The notes beneath the pieces are model-generated. The model was not told the DNA's origin and did not search any database. It saw nothing but the letters and a program-made list of their open reading frames with translations. Source: Haematococcus lacustris (taxonomy: Eukaryota; Chlorophyta; Chlorophyceae; Chlamydomonadales; Haematococcaceae). Taken from it: a stretch of 64,000 bases of DNA. This document shows positions 1-12,029 of the stretch, piece by piece. Made by a program: the position numbers and the translations under genes. The stretch is taken from the NCBI GenBank assembly GCA_030144725.1, contig JASKMD010000006.1:5128575-5192574 (forward strand). The letters run 5' to 3'. The stretch's first letter is position 1; each line of letters begins with the position of its first letter.

Positions 1-1736
1 CGGCTGCAGTAGCAGTGGCTCTCATGGGTTACTGCACGGTTTCATTTTTGTATGGGTGAGGAGCGTGCACTGCACCCCTCGCCACTCAAACAAATGAAAG
101 AAAATACAGGAAGATGTACAAATTTCGCCAAAAGCTGCTTAGCCAACAGCACCGCTAACGCACTCATTGTGGTTGCTCCCCTTTCCTGCGTCTAAAGTTA
201 ACTATAGTGCGAAAGGCAGAACATATACCTAGCAGCCCCAGGACCTTGACATCACCATCCAGGGTGCTGTGGAAAGCTAGCTGTGAATGGTATAGTCTAG
301 ATTGCCGCCCGTCCCTCATTGCTTAGCGACTGCTGTATTCCTTGCAACGCGACATGTCAATCAAAATGTTAGAAGTATGGATAAGGATTTGGAAACTCAC
401 GCTCCCATTCACTAATACAACCTTCACCCTCATTAGTGCACAGATGTAACGTGTAGATCTAGTTGCAATACAAATACCACCTACCATGTACTTTATGGCC
501 AAGTACAAGGATTGTGAGTCCAAGGAAGCCAGGCTCTGTATCTTGCATCGACAATAGCACCTCATTCATGGCTTGCACAAGCAGGTTGTGCATCTACCAG
601 TGCCACAGTGCATGTCATAGCATGTACCAAACCACATAGCCCTCCCTTTTTGCCCCTTCGCATCTGATGCCCTTCCAGGTCAGAGACCATCTCACTGTTG
701 CTAGTGCAACACCAGCTGTCATGTTGGCATCAGTTCATCGCTCCACCTCCACCACCGCCCTCAGGCCCAGGGGTGGAACCAAGTGGCTGTGAACGGCCCA
801 GCTTGGGGTCTCGTCCGTCACCCTCACACATGTCTCCTGCAACAGGCAGGGCGCAAGCAGCGACCAATGGTGGCCGGGGTTCTACGTCACCCTCTGCCAC
901 TGGTGAGCTGCACTGTAGTGCATAACCGACTGCACATTGAGGCTGAAGCTAAAGGAGGGCCTCACGCATTGCTGATGTCAGGCATGCAACTAGTCCACTC
1001 CAAAGCAGAAGGCAATACCATGGGGCAATACATGTGGCGGTGCTGACTGTGGCCTGGCATTTCCATGGCACTGCGCCACACTCTGCAGGGCACCGCACCT
1101 AAAGCTGTGCAGAGGTGTGCACAGCACTCTGTACCAGCAGTGGCCCTCGCGCTTTTCTGCTGCCATCCAGCCTGCATGTGGTAGCCTAGTCATAACTGCA
1201 GGAGTGGCATGGGACAAGCAAGTGTGGCTGTGGGTGCAGGCATGGGAGGTGTGGAGGGCACAGCAGAGGACTACCTGGCCGCCTTCAAAGCATGTTGGGA
1301 GCCATGTCTGACCTGGTACAATGCAAGCACCCTTACCCAGGTGTGAACTTGAAGAAAGTGTGACGTGAGTGTGGAGTGGCGTGTGACGCATGGCAATGAC
1401 ACACTGATGAGCCATGTGCAATGCATGCCATACCTTGTGTGGCTCATTGCACCTAGCAATTGTTAAGCCGTGATGCCGGCTGAGAACTGACCTGCCCATC
1501 AGGCTGTGCTCATGTTGAATTGTGGGTTGTCTTGGCCTTGTTTAGCAGCCGCATCTGGCTCCTGCATCAGCTTTGTGGACATCAACGAATTGTCCATGGC
1601 TGCCCTGATGAACCAGCCTGCTTGCCTGTAGCTACGCACTCACAGCACTGCTCATCATCGGCATGCGCTTGCATGCGGATCAAGCCTGTCTGCAACTGCC
1701 CAACTGACCCCTTGGGCCTTACTTGTCCACACTCAG
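1..1736. other. Left edge, no gene model supported
   Basis: Non-repetitive sequence with TGCATG-rich patches. A few short peptides between plausible splice sites, for example a stretch near 1264-1316 reading EDYLAAFKACWEPC and one near 1551-1610 reading ISFVDINELSMAALMNQ, could be upstream exons of the gene represented at 1737-1832. I could not connect them in phase, so they are not called. Confidence 0.3.
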
Positions 1737-1832
1737 GACGAGGTGGATGGGCTGAAGGGCTGCATGGGCCTGTTCCTGGCTCGGGCGCTCCCCACCCTCA
1801 ACTGCCACTATACTGTGTTTGCGCGGCACGAG
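1737..1832 (+). CDS. Probable internal exon of an unrecognised gene
   Basis: A 96-base segment, exactly 32 codons in phase 0, sits between an acceptor (cactcag) and a strong donor (gtaggt). It encodes a peptide beginning DEVDGLKGCMGLFLARALP and continuing TLNCHYTVFARHE. The composition is that of a folded protein and unlike the low-complexity translations around it. I do not recognise the family. Other exons are unresolved: a candidate 3' continuation after an acceptor near 2334 would end in a stop within six codons. It could also be a chance open segment. It is the only reasonable coding signal in the first 4.6 kb on the plus strand. Confidence 0.4.
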
Positions 1833-3316
1833 GTAGGTGATCAAGACTCAGCCGTCACTGACAGGAGCTAGCAGCAGGGTGCGGCTGGGGTCGTCATGAG
1901 GTGGCAGTGAGGTGCAGGTGGTAGAGCCACCTGGTCGGGCTGTGAGATGCAGTGGAGCTGGCAGGCGGGCCTAAACTGGATATGCCCACCCCGCTGCCTC
2001 ACCTGATGTTCCACTGCATGTCGTCGTCATGCCTTGGCTTTCGCCTGTCAGCGTTGCTGCAACACCCTTTTCTCATGGACTCAACAAGCAATGGTTCAAC
2101 GCTTGCTTCATGCGGGCACGCCCATGCCTCACAGTTTGGCACGGTTTCACTGCATGCCGTGTGCCTGCGATGTGGTTCTCAGCACCACTACCGGTACTTT
2201 GTGCCTCCCATTCCCGTCTGCATCTCACAAGTGTCTTGATGTGGTTTTAAACATGCAGTGTGAGCATGTCACCTGCATGTGCAGTGAGTGTGGCACCAAA
2301 CCTCATCCCTGTCTGTTTCCTGCCTTGCTGCAAGGTTTGCGGTGTGGCCTGAAGCGCCCCAGGGCTGTGCACCGCGCTGTGTCCAGTTGAGCCTTCAGCT
2401 GTAACTTCACATGTGCTTCTTTCATTGCAACCACTCCCAACCCCACCTCCTGCCCCTTCCCTTCGCCCCGCTTCTCCCTCCCTTGCTACCTGGGTTGCAT
2501 GATGTGTTGTAGCGCAACTCTAGTCGGCCAAGCTGTACCCTCAGCATCTTGCAGTGTTGACAACCGTAGCATCACCTTGCTATCAGGCTGTGAACGCACA
2601 AGGCGCAACAGTGTGGGTACTTGCTGCATCTGCAGGAGAACTTCGGCAGCAATTGCCCTGCAGCCAAAGGACCAAAGGACCAAAGAAGGGCAGGGCAGTT
2701 CAGGGAAGGTCGGGCTAGGGCCATAGCCAGGGCAAGGCTGGTGCAAGTCAGGGTTGGTGCATGTTAGGGTTCAGGAGTGAAAAGCGCACCTTGCGATGGC
2801 TCAGCCCTGCTGTTGCTGGGGCATGCTTCGGGGCATGCTCCGCTCGTCCTGTTCCTGAGTGGTGTGTCTGCATGACACCACACACATGAGTGTGGCAAAT
2901 GGTGCTACCACCAAGGTGCTAGGTTGAGTAGGCAAAAACCGGCTGCAATCTGAGTGTACAACTGATGCTGTGTAGCTGGCTTGCCATGTCAACCCATCAT
3001 CCAGCAAGGGCACTCACATGATGGGCTGCTGCTCCTCAACATGTGAGGTCAGTGTGTTGGTGGCAGGCCTAGTGAGGATGGAAAGCCCCGGTAGGTGCAT
3101 CAGTGCCGGCAAGGCCGGGTGGTGCTGGCTGGACCCCTACAGCTAGGACTGTGATGGATGCGAGGGTGATTGGTTTGGGAGATGGTGGGGGTAGGGCGCA
3201 TGGGCTGGTTCAGGCTGTGCAGCTGCTTGCGTGGGTGTGGAGCAGAGACGGGGCATGGGCTGGAGCTGGCTGGCTGCCTCCTGCCCCCGCAGCCGCTTGC
3301 CGATCTGTAAAAAGCT
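1833..3316. other. Intergenic or unresolved 3' region
   Basis: No gene model is supported. Open frames on both strands are short, overlap each other and show no recognisable motif. The sequence contains pyrimidine-rich stretches around 2430-2490 and no long tandem array. Confidence 0.4.
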
Positions 3317-4027
3317 GCCTCCCCCTCCACATGAATCTCCACCCAGCCAGGGCTGCCAGCTGGCGTAGACCTCACACAACACGCACAACGGGCAGCTTGG
3401 CCCCCCTGCCGTTTGTAGGGGTGGAAGTTGGAGGACAAGCCCATGCCTGCAGGCATGTGCACACGCCAACTTTTAAACCCCCTCTTGGGAAATCTCGGGA
3501 AGAGTTGAGAACTTGGCAGGGGGTCCACAGTGAGTTCTCTAGCCAGTGACGCAAGGCTGGTGAGTTGCATTGAGTTTCATGGTTGTCAGATGGGTATCAA
3601 CCGAGTGAGCAGCATGGAGGAGGGTTAGCCCACCTCTTGGAGCCTTATCAACAAGGGATTGATGCAGTTGCCACTGATGTGCTCCTACTGTGGTCTCCTC
3701 CTAGTTCCAGAGCCCCTGAGCCAGCGCATGTTGATTTTCATGTAGGACATGAGGTCGGGCTCCTCGCACATCACGCACTATCCATCACGTTAAACAGGGA
3801 CTCACTGCTATTGGGTCAGTGCACATCAAGTCCGCAGGCTCGGTAGGGTTGGATACCCGGCAGGGTCGGCAGGTGATATCAACATGCCCAACCAGCTCAG
3901 CGTGTGTCTCACCGCGGCCTCATTCCGACGCTTCAATCAGCGTGTAAATCCGTGCTGGAATGAGTCCGAAAAACCGTTGTCCCTTATCGTTAGGGGGGTT
4001 GGTGGTTCAATGGGAGGGGTGACCACC
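3317..4027 (+). repeat. Dispersed repeat, copy 1 of 2
   Basis: About 0.7 kb that matches, by eye at roughly 80-85 percent, the reverse complement of 51967-52668. Shared landmarks in order are the segment CTCCACATGAATCTCCACCC near 3330, CAGGGGGTCCACAG near 3520, GTTTCATGGTTGTCAGA near 3575, TGTGGTCTCCTCCTAGTTCC near 3690 and CCCTTATCGTTAGGGGG at 3979-3995, ending at GGGAGGGGTGACC. There is no intact long reading frame: an 87-codon frame at 3583-3846 is not kept in the other copy. It looks like a decayed non-autonomous mobile element or the 3' piece of a larger one. I found no clear terminal repeats or target duplication. Confidence 0.7.
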
Positions 4028-4666
4028 TACAGCTAGAGTTCGAGGAGTTACATACAGGTTGTTGCACCTCGTCCTACTTCATGATCAACTGCAGTATGTC
4101 ACGCATTGTGTGCAGGCTCACATAACGACGTGACAAGGCTCACGGTTGCAGGGTATGTAGCTGCCATCAGCATCCAAGTGCTAGCACTCTGGCCATGTCA
4201 CCAAGCATCATCCATGTCCATCAATGTGCTCAGAGTATGGCTCAATCTGCAGAACCGCAACTACAACATTTGCGCCTTTGTTTAGGTGCGTATGGTCCTC
4301 TGCTCGAACACCTGATGGCATGAATGCCTGTAGTGCAAGCTGAAAGAGGCCAGCCAAGCAGCATGACGGCTGCCGGCATTAGCGGCGTGACCATCGATGT
4401 CCAGCTGGGTGAATTCGTTCATCCTCAAATGAAGCACAAAACTGGCCGCGGCATGGGTATGCGCACATCATTTTGAATTGCTAAGCCCTCACTTATCCGC
4501 GTTTGGCTTGACGAGTTTAAAGCGCAGAAGGCCGTCATTCAGTGCGTTTAATGCACGCACGTCAGCCTCTGGGAAGACCACGGGCCGCGTTAACTGCGGT
4601 CAAACGTCAAGCTCAAGGTCATCGCGTCTCACGCATGATCAAAGTCACGACCGCGGGTGCCCATCC
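4028..4666. other. 3' flank of the DUF4336 gene
   Basis: No coding signal. It is less GC-rich than the surroundings and probably includes the 3' untranslated region of the minus-strand gene that stops at 4667. Confidence 0.4.
4048..4052 (-). promoter_or_regulatory. Possible poly(A) signal TGTAA
   Basis: TGTAA on the minus strand about 620 bases beyond the DUF4336 stop. Volvocalean algae use TGTAA rather than AATAAA, and 3' UTRs of this length are usual there. The pentamer is short and could occur by chance. Confidence 0.25.
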
Positions 4667-7600
4667 CTAAGAATAAAAGCCCACCTTGGTGCTGCTGGAC
4701 TTGGGACCAAACAGCGATGTGAGGAAAGACAGCGGTCCAGTAGGAGTCGTTGAAGCATTGCTCCGTTCATCCTCCTCCTGTCGCAAGTCAGAAATTAGTC
4801 AAACTTCGTTAGAACTTGGAAAGGGGCGGAACGGTGCAGGAGGGGTAAGCATCAGTGTGCAAGGCGGCATGCAGGTGCCAGAGCAGTAGGTGGCAGCTGA
4901 CCCCAAGGCATTTAGCCAGGCTAAGCCATGAGCTACAGCACATGGCAGCAGACTGGTTCGGGCAGCAGCACAGCCAGGTCAAGGTGCGCAGCGTAGGGTA
5001 AAGCAGGGCTGGCCAAGTCAGGGTGGGGCAGCACAGGTCTGACAAGGTTAGGGTGTGGAGCGTGGCGTCCCTGCTGCCCTGCTCACCTGGTCCTGTTGCC
5101 CCTGGTAGGCAAAGGTGAAGGCGCGCTTGAAGTCCAGGGGGTCGGCCTTGACTGGCGCTGCAAAGTGGCATGGGATGATTTGGCGGAAGTTCCAGGAACT
5201 CACGATGTCATCCACCCAGGCCCGCACCTGGACACACACGTCACACCTCACACCTCACATGCACGCACCCGGACACACACCTCACACCTCACAGGTTCAG
5301 TCACAGCTGCTGCTGCTGTTTCTGCAATGCCTGCGACAGGGTCACCCCCCTGTCCTGGTGAGCAGGCGGTCTGCATGCTGTCACCCTCCTCCAGCTTGAG
5401 CCTTGCTGCAGGCAGAATGCCGCTGTAGGGACCTCCTGGCCTGGCAGCTGCACTGGCTGGCTGCCAGGCTGGCAATCCCTCACTCACACCTCTCACCTCC
5501 TCTCCACACATTGCCCACCCAAAGGCCATCCATGCTTAACTAGCATGCGTACACATAGCAGTGCCAACAAAACTGATAATTGGCCTAAACAGAACATGGC
5601 CTTACCCATATTACACCTACAGTCGTTACTCTATAACCACTTTATAAACACACACTCTCATATACATTTCATACCTGTGGTCACACCGGATTACTCACTC
5701 TATGTACACAGGGCCACCCCCTACTCACAGCTCTTGTGTGGGCATGTAGGAGGGTGTGTGACTCACGTATGGCAGCACCTTGTTGTACACCAGCAGCTCC
5801 ACCACGGGCCCTACAAACAACCGGTTGCTGATGGCCCTGAAGGATTCCTGTGCCAAGGTAGAGGGAGGGCAGGTGGACAGGTAGGCAGGCAAGGGGGCGG
5901 GAAGGCCAGCCGGTAAACTGGTAGGCAGGCGGCTCTCAGGCAGGTGGTGCGCAGAGGCAGGAGTCAGTCAGGTGAGCAGCAGGGTGGGCACTGCCTACTA
6001 GGCCTGCCTACCACCACCTACTACTAGGTGTGTACTACTAGGCAGGTAGACAGGTAGCGAGCAGGCAGGCAATGGGTGAGGTAGGAAGGCGGACAGGCAG
6101 GCAGGAGGGCGCTGGTGATGAGCCCAAGGGCAGCTGGCGGGCAGGTATGTAGGTGGGTAGGCAGGCTGTAGCAGGGTAGCAGGCAGGCTCTGGTGGGAGG
6201 AGGACATGAGCAAGCTGATATGCAGCGGGCAGTGGGGATATGGCAGGCGAGGCTGGGGATGTGGCAGGGATGTGGCAGGCAAGGCTGGGGGGAAGGCAGG
6301 CAAGGCTGGGGGGCAAGGCTGGGGGTATGCGGGCCGGCAAGGCTGGGGGAGGCTAGTGCGCGACAGAGCTGACTGACCTCTGGGTCCAGGAGGTCGCTTG
6401 GGCTGAAGTACAGCACCAGCAGCGCCATACGCATCCAGCCTGGACACGTCAAGCCCAGCCAGCACCGCCACGCTAGGGCCATTGACAATGATGATGATGG
6501 CGTTTGCTGAGCCCAGAAGAGAGAGAGGGGTCGGTAGCAGAGCATGCCCTGATTATGTACAGGTCACACTTTGGTCATTGACTCTGTGGTGCAAGCCGAG
6601 TCTGTTGGCAGCGTGGCTGGCTTGGCATGGTTTACCATATTTTGCCCATGCTGCCCATGCATAGGGCAACAACCATGTGCAAGCATGCAAGCACAGGTGC
6701 TCCTCAGTCACGCAAGGTCACCTTGATCAGACCCCAGCAGTGGCCTCTCCATGATGCCTGTCCCGGGGAGGTCACACCTGGGTCACACCCCAGCTGTTGT
6801 TCATCTGAATCACTGACCCTGGCACCCTGCTGCTGGCTATAACAGGATGTCCTGAACAGGCAGCCACCCAGCTGGGTAGCTACCACCCAACTGGGCAGCT
6901 TGGGCACCCAACTGGGTAGCTACCACCCAGCTGCCGCCTGCGTCCCACCCTCCTACCTCTCCGCCTGTTGGCAGGGGTGTCCTCCACAGGCTCTGGTCGA
7001 GCTATCTCCTTCACCTGAGCAGGCAGACACTCGCATACACGCATGCATGCTAGCTGGCATGCAGCATGTCCACCCATGGGCCAGATACATGGTCCTGCTA
7101 TGCTGACGTACAAAAGAAGTACAGAGCACCAACACACCAACACTAGCACACGAACACACGAACACACCAACACCAGGGTGTACAGCCCCCCACCTCTTGT
7201 GCTTGTGCTTGTGCTTGTGCCCGTGCCCGTGCCTGTGCCCCTCCCCTCCCCTCCCCCTCCCTGTCTCCTCCCCACATCCTTCTCCTCCCCTCCCCTCCTC
7301 CCTCTCCTCCCCTCCCTCCTCCCTCTCCTTTTCTCCCCTCCCCTCCTCCCTCTCCTCCCCCTTCCCCTCTTCCCCCCTCCTCCCTCACACCAGCCTGCTA
7401 CTGCTGCTGCCCACCTCTTGGGCTGTGCGGCCTCCAGCCACAAACCGTGCGAGCAGGTTGTCTCGGGCGAGCTCAAGCAAGCTGGGCACCGGGATGATGT
7501 CAGGCGGCTACGGGCCACAGGTGGACAGCAGCAGGGCAAGGCAGAGCAGGGCAAGGCAAAGCGGGGTGAAGCAGGGAGGGGTGGGGTGGAGTGGGGTGGG

Positions 7601-10600
7601 CGGAGTGGGGCAAGGTAGGAGCGCAAGCCAGGTGCCAGGTGGCAAGGCAGTGGGCAAAACAACAAGGCCACGAGTGGGGCTCTGAGGCAGGCAGCAGGTC
7701 AGGCAGCAGGGCAGGCAGCAGGGGATGTGGCAGGCGGCAGGGCATTGGTCAGGCATTAGGCAGGCGTGTACCTGTTGATCGACGTAGAGCACTGCGTCAG
7801 TGACGAGGAGGGTGCGGGAACGCTTGTGAAAGAAAGCCACCTCGCAAAACCTCACAAAATCTCCAACTCCTGCATGCATGGACGCATGGCCGCACACAAC
7901 CCTTTCTTACCAGGACTCTCTATCATGGATGCATGGCATGCACAGAAGAGCCAAGGTACAAACACCATCAGCATAGACGCGGGTGTTTTATTGCACTTGT
8001 GCTCTACTGTATCTAATACATCATCACCACATGGAGCCAGCCAAGCAGTGTGTGTGCTCGCCTCCACCTATCTCTGCACTGAGTCACAGACACCTGCACA
8101 GCAGCCGCCCGCCCGCCCGCCCGCCCGCCCGCCCGCCCGCCTGCTTGCCCTCCTGCCCGCCTGGCCAGCCGATCGCCAGCCCGCAATGAACACCCTCTAC
8201 TCATCCCACCCCTTTGCTCCAGCCCCCTTCCCCAGCCCCTGCTGCTGCTCAACTACCCAACCAACCCCTGCTGCCCCTGGCCCTGTGGATCCTCTCAACA
8301 GAGTGATATGCCTGCTAAGGTGCCATGCCTGCCTGCCTCTTGCTGCTGCTACTGCCCCTGCTGCCCCTGAGCCTGCTCCTGCTGCCGCTGCCACTGCTCC
8401 TGCTGCTGACCTGCCTGCCGCCGCTGACCAAAAGCATGCGGGAAGGTGCCCGGCACTGACCTATAGAAGGCGGCAGGAACACTTTTTGCTCGATCTCATC
8501 AGCCCAGGGCGTGTCAGGGTCATCACTCTTCAGCTCACCTGTAGCAGTGGCAGCAGCAGCAGCCTCAGCAAAGGCAGGAGAGGCAGCAGCACCAGCAAGA
8601 GCAGCAGCGACAGCAGCAGCAGCAGCAGCAGGGGTGGCAGCAGCACGCACCAGCAGGGAAGATGCCGAAGAACTGGGGCGGCAGGTTTAAGGGGAATGAC
8701 CACTGGTAAGGTGACACGTACACCTGTAGGCACAGGCAGTGGCTGCTGCAGTCAGGGTCAGGCATGAATTGTAAGCACAGCCAGCAATGGAGGCAGCAGC
8801 AGAAGCAGCGGAAGCAGCAACAAGAGCAGCAGAAGGAAGCAGAAACCAGGATGGTCAGGGCAGCAGGGCAGCAGCGGCAACAGTGGCAGCAACAGGTAGG
8901 AGAGCTTAGCAGTGGTCAAAAGGGGTGGACACAACAGTGGCAGGTGTGATTGTTGCAGCAGGAGGGAGAAGGTGCTCTTGGCTGTGCCATACAGAGTGGC
9001 TGGAACTCGATCACTGGCGGCGCTGCCAGGCTGCTGCAGCTCATGAGGCTGATGACGGTGAGGGTGAGGGCTGAGCGTGAGGGTGACGTGCTGCTGCAGC
9101 TAATTGGACCATGCAGCAGAGTCCTCTTCAACACTAGCTCGAAGCCATGAGGCGCTGCCCTGGCTGTGCAATTAGACACTACCTGCCTTGACTGCCTGCC
9201 TGCCTGCCCCTGCCTTGCCTGCCTGCCCCTGCCTTGCCTGCCTGCCCCTGCCTTGCCTGCCTGCCCCTGCCTTGCCTGCCTGCCCCTGCCTTGCCTGCCT
9301 GCCCCTGCCTTGCCTGCCTGCCCCTGCCTTGCCTGCCTGCCCCTGCCTTGCCTGCCTGCCCCTGCCTTGCCTGCCTGCCCCTGCCTTGCCTGCCTGCCCC
9401 TGCCTTGCCTGCCTGCCCCTGCCTTGCCTGCCTGCCCCTGCCTTGCCTGCCTGCCCCTGCCTTGCCTGCCTGCCCCTGCCTTGCCTGCCTGCCCCTGCCT
9501 TGCCTGCCTGCCCCTGCCTTGACTGCCTGCCCCTGCCTTGACTGCTTGGCCTCAACCTGAGCTGCTTGGCGTCAGCCTTGGCCTGCTGCCTTTGCCTTGG
9601 CCTGCTGCCCTTGCCTTGGCTTACTGCTTTTGCCTTGCTGCTTTTGCCTCAGCCTTGGCCTGCTGCCCTTGCCTTGGCTTTGGGGAATTGGCGAGAGAAC
9701 GGGCCAACAAAGGCCTTGTGTTCATACGCAAAGGTGGGCAGCACGATGTATTCCACTGGTGCACCCAGCTCCTTCACCAGCCGCACACACTCCTCAGTAG
9801 GGGCCACAGGGGCGTGCACCCACAGCCCTGGAGGCCGAGCCACCATGAAGTGTATGTCAGCAGCCACGGTGACCAGGCACAGTGGACCAGCATGGAGTAC
9901 ATGAGTTTGAGCAATGGGTTTTGCATGGCACAATGCCTGGGCATGCGCAGCCTAGCTGTAGGCCCATGGGGCAGGGGTGACCCCACCCCACCCCACCCCA
10001 CCCCACCCCACCTCACCCCATCCCACCCCACCCCTCACCACCGCTCTTAAGCTTAATGACAGTCATGCGTACGGGCGTGTACACGTCAAACAGCTCCAGG
10101 GCCTGCGTTTGTTCAAAGGTCCAGATGGTCCCCCTCTCCACCTGCAACAGCACCATCAGAGTAACAGCACCACCAGCAGCACCCCGGTTGCTCCTCCTGC
10201 TGCTGCTCCATTGCTGCTGCCGCTGAGGCCACTGATGTGCGGGTGCTGCGGCTTGTGCTGTTGCCGTTGTTGATGTGGCTGCTGCTGCGGGTGCTGCAGC
10301 TGCTGAGGTGAGCTGTCCAGGTGCTGAGGGCCAGGTGGTGAGTGGAGCAGCGCCACTGCCTCAGGAAACTAGCCGGCCTGCTTACCTGCTGTTAACTAGT
10401 GCAACGGGCTGGTAGCCATATAAGCATTAAAGCTGTTAGTTTTGATGAGGAGCCCAGTGGTCAAGGGGGATTAGCCCCTTGAACGAGTGCCACCGGAGTG
10501 GGGTTTGCAGTCATGAAGGGTGCGACCGAGGATGCTTCAATATGATTGTAGCGGAGTGAGATTACCCACAGCCCAACATGTTGTTCCTTGTTGAATGAGT

Positions 10601-11338
10601 TTTGTTGGCCTGAGGAGAGGTTGGCAGTTGGAAGAATCACAGTTGGAAGAAAAGGAAGTTGAAGGAAAGGAAGTTGAATGAGTTTTGTTGGTCTGAGGAC
10701 AGGAAGCCCACATGGCGGATCCAAAAGCTGAGGTTGAGGCTATGCTGGCCCTGGTCTGCAGCTGGTGCCAAGCCTGGTTCCAGGAGGTCCAACCCAAGGA
10801 AGGGATTGAGCTTGTGGGCTGAGGCTGAGGCCTTAGGCTGAGGCTCAGAGTTTGACATCAGCTGGATGGCTGATGGCACAAGCTGGGTCCTGTTCTGACA
10901 GTTCCACCTTCACTGCCTGCTCACCTCATATCGCACAGTTTTGCGCTGAAAGGCAGGCCCCAGAGGGAAGGGGAATCCAGTGATGAACGCATAGAATTGA
11001 GATGGACGCTTTTCTGGACGCTCTTTGTTTGCCAATTGCGACCCGCTCTTGGTTATGGTCCCTTTCCCCGTCGTGCGCGCTGGGCTGCCTCCTCGTGTGG
11101 TGGGCCCGGACCCCCTAGTGGTGACTTGCGGAGAGGCCTGGCGCGTGGTCGAGGGCGCTGCCTTGGCTGACACACTGCAGCGCCGATGGGTGCGCATCGA
11201 CATCTCCCTGCGATTAAGCTGTGGCGTTAGTGGGGTGGGCGCTGCGGTGGCTGCAGGAGCAGTGTGGCGGCCAGGCATCGCGGCGGCCATCCTGGCACAG
11301 AGCCGGTCAGAGCCGTACTGGTGACGAAGGCCATTCAT
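4667..11338 (-). CDS. DUF4336 domain protein, plastid-targeted type
   Basis: Twelve exons join in phase to about 499 residues: 11338-10925, 10141-10039, 9827-9673, 8723-8651, 8538-8461, 7869-7772, 7507-7415, 7014-6957, 6472-6378, 5847-5767, 5227-5087, 4777-4667. The first ~110 residues are Ser/Ala/Thr/Arg-rich, like a plastid transit peptide. The domain starts at GFPFPLGPAFQRKTVRYE and carries landmarks I associate with DUF4336: GLWVHAPVAPT, YVSPYQWSFPLNLPPQFFG, TPWADEIEQKV, EVAFFHKRSRTLLVTDAV, LYFSPSDLLDPE and, near the C terminus, WNFRQIIPCHF. Known members are conserved in plants, algae and bacteria and resemble a metallo-beta-lactamase-like fold, but no biochemical role is established, so I assign none. 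Intron 3 starts with GC (AAG|GCAAGG), the usual non-canonical donor. The ATG at 11338 is the most upstream in-frame one; an ATG about 16 codons later is an alternative start. Confidence 0.85.
7190..7390 (+). repeat. C/T-rich low-complexity tract in intron
   Basis: Degenerate GCTTGTGCC- and CCCTCCTCCCT-type repeats inside the DUF4336 intron between the exons ending at 7415 and starting at 7014. The long open frames over it on both strands are translations of low complexity. Confidence 0.7.
8101..8160 (+). repeat. (CCCG)n-like microsatellite
   Basis: Tandem GCCC units in the DUF4336 intron between 7870 and 8460. Purely non-coding context. Confidence 0.8.
9185..9545 (+). repeat. 19-bp minisatellite in DUF4336 intron
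   Basis: About 18-19 near-perfect head-to-tail copies of CCTTGCCTGCCTGCCCCTG, with only the last copies diverging (CCTTGACTG). It is followed to ~9670 by degenerate CCTTGGCCTGCTG derivatives. Because 19 is not a multiple of 3 and the unit has no stop, all three plus-strand frames stay open. It lies between the exons at 9673 and 8723, so it is intronic. Confidence 0.9.
9978..10034 (+). repeat. (CCCCA)n microsatellite
   Basis: Tandem CCCCA units beside the donor of DUF4336 intron 2. The transcript strand reads TGGGG. Confidence 0.8.
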
Positions 11339-12029
11339 GATTGTAAGTCACACCCTGAACACCTTGCCACTATGCTGTAGTGTAGCTTCAGTCTGGTTAA
11401 GCCCTGGCAGTCTAATGCGTTTGGAACAAAATATTGATTTGATGGATCAAGCATGCGGATTACCAGAGCTGTCGTCCTCGTGCATGCATGACAGTGCTCT
11501 ATTGTTGATCCAATGGATTGAGCATGCAAATCATCAGAGAGCTCTGGCGTCCTCAACTATCTGTGACATGCAGGGGGTTACCCCGGCCATTGGCCATGCC
11601 AATCCGTGCCAGGCTTGCGCATCGCACCACGCCCTAGTGGATGGTAGCGAAGGCTATCGCGGTAGTTCGCGCGCGCTAAAACTCGCGTTTAAGACTGAAG
11701 CCTTGTCCCAGATGGCGAATTGAGCCAAGTGTATGATCTATGTGTGTGCTCCGCCAAGTGCGCATGGAATGCGATAAGTGAGTGGTGATGAACCAGGCAG
11801 GCGGTACAGCAGGGACATGCGGAACACCTGGAACTGCACAACCACGCTCCGTTGCTTTTGTGAGGATATGTGCAACATTTGTCGTTCGCTCACACAAGCA
11901 GCTGCGCTTAGCAAACCCGCTCTCTGTTTATGCACATAGAGTCCTCGAGATAATGTGGCCAATTGAGAGGCTGTGACAATAGCTTGCCACAGATAAGAAA
12001 CCAGCGCTTTCTGTTATCATGCCTCGGTC
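11339..12029. other. Intergenic: DUF4336 5' flank and TatB 3' flank
   Basis: No gene. An imperfect ~45-base direct repeat lies at about 11432-11475 and 11505-11553 (GATGGATCAAGCATGC versus AATGGATTGAGCATGC, each followed by an AGAGCTGTCG- or AGAGCTCTGG-like stretch). The DUF4336 promoter should lie just above 11338. Confidence 0.4.

Noticed and set aside
7043..7685. Pro/Leu or Gly/Arg-rich proteins on both strands
   Set aside because: Low-complexity C/T tract inside the DUF4336 intron; the real exon 7507-7415 is in a different frame.
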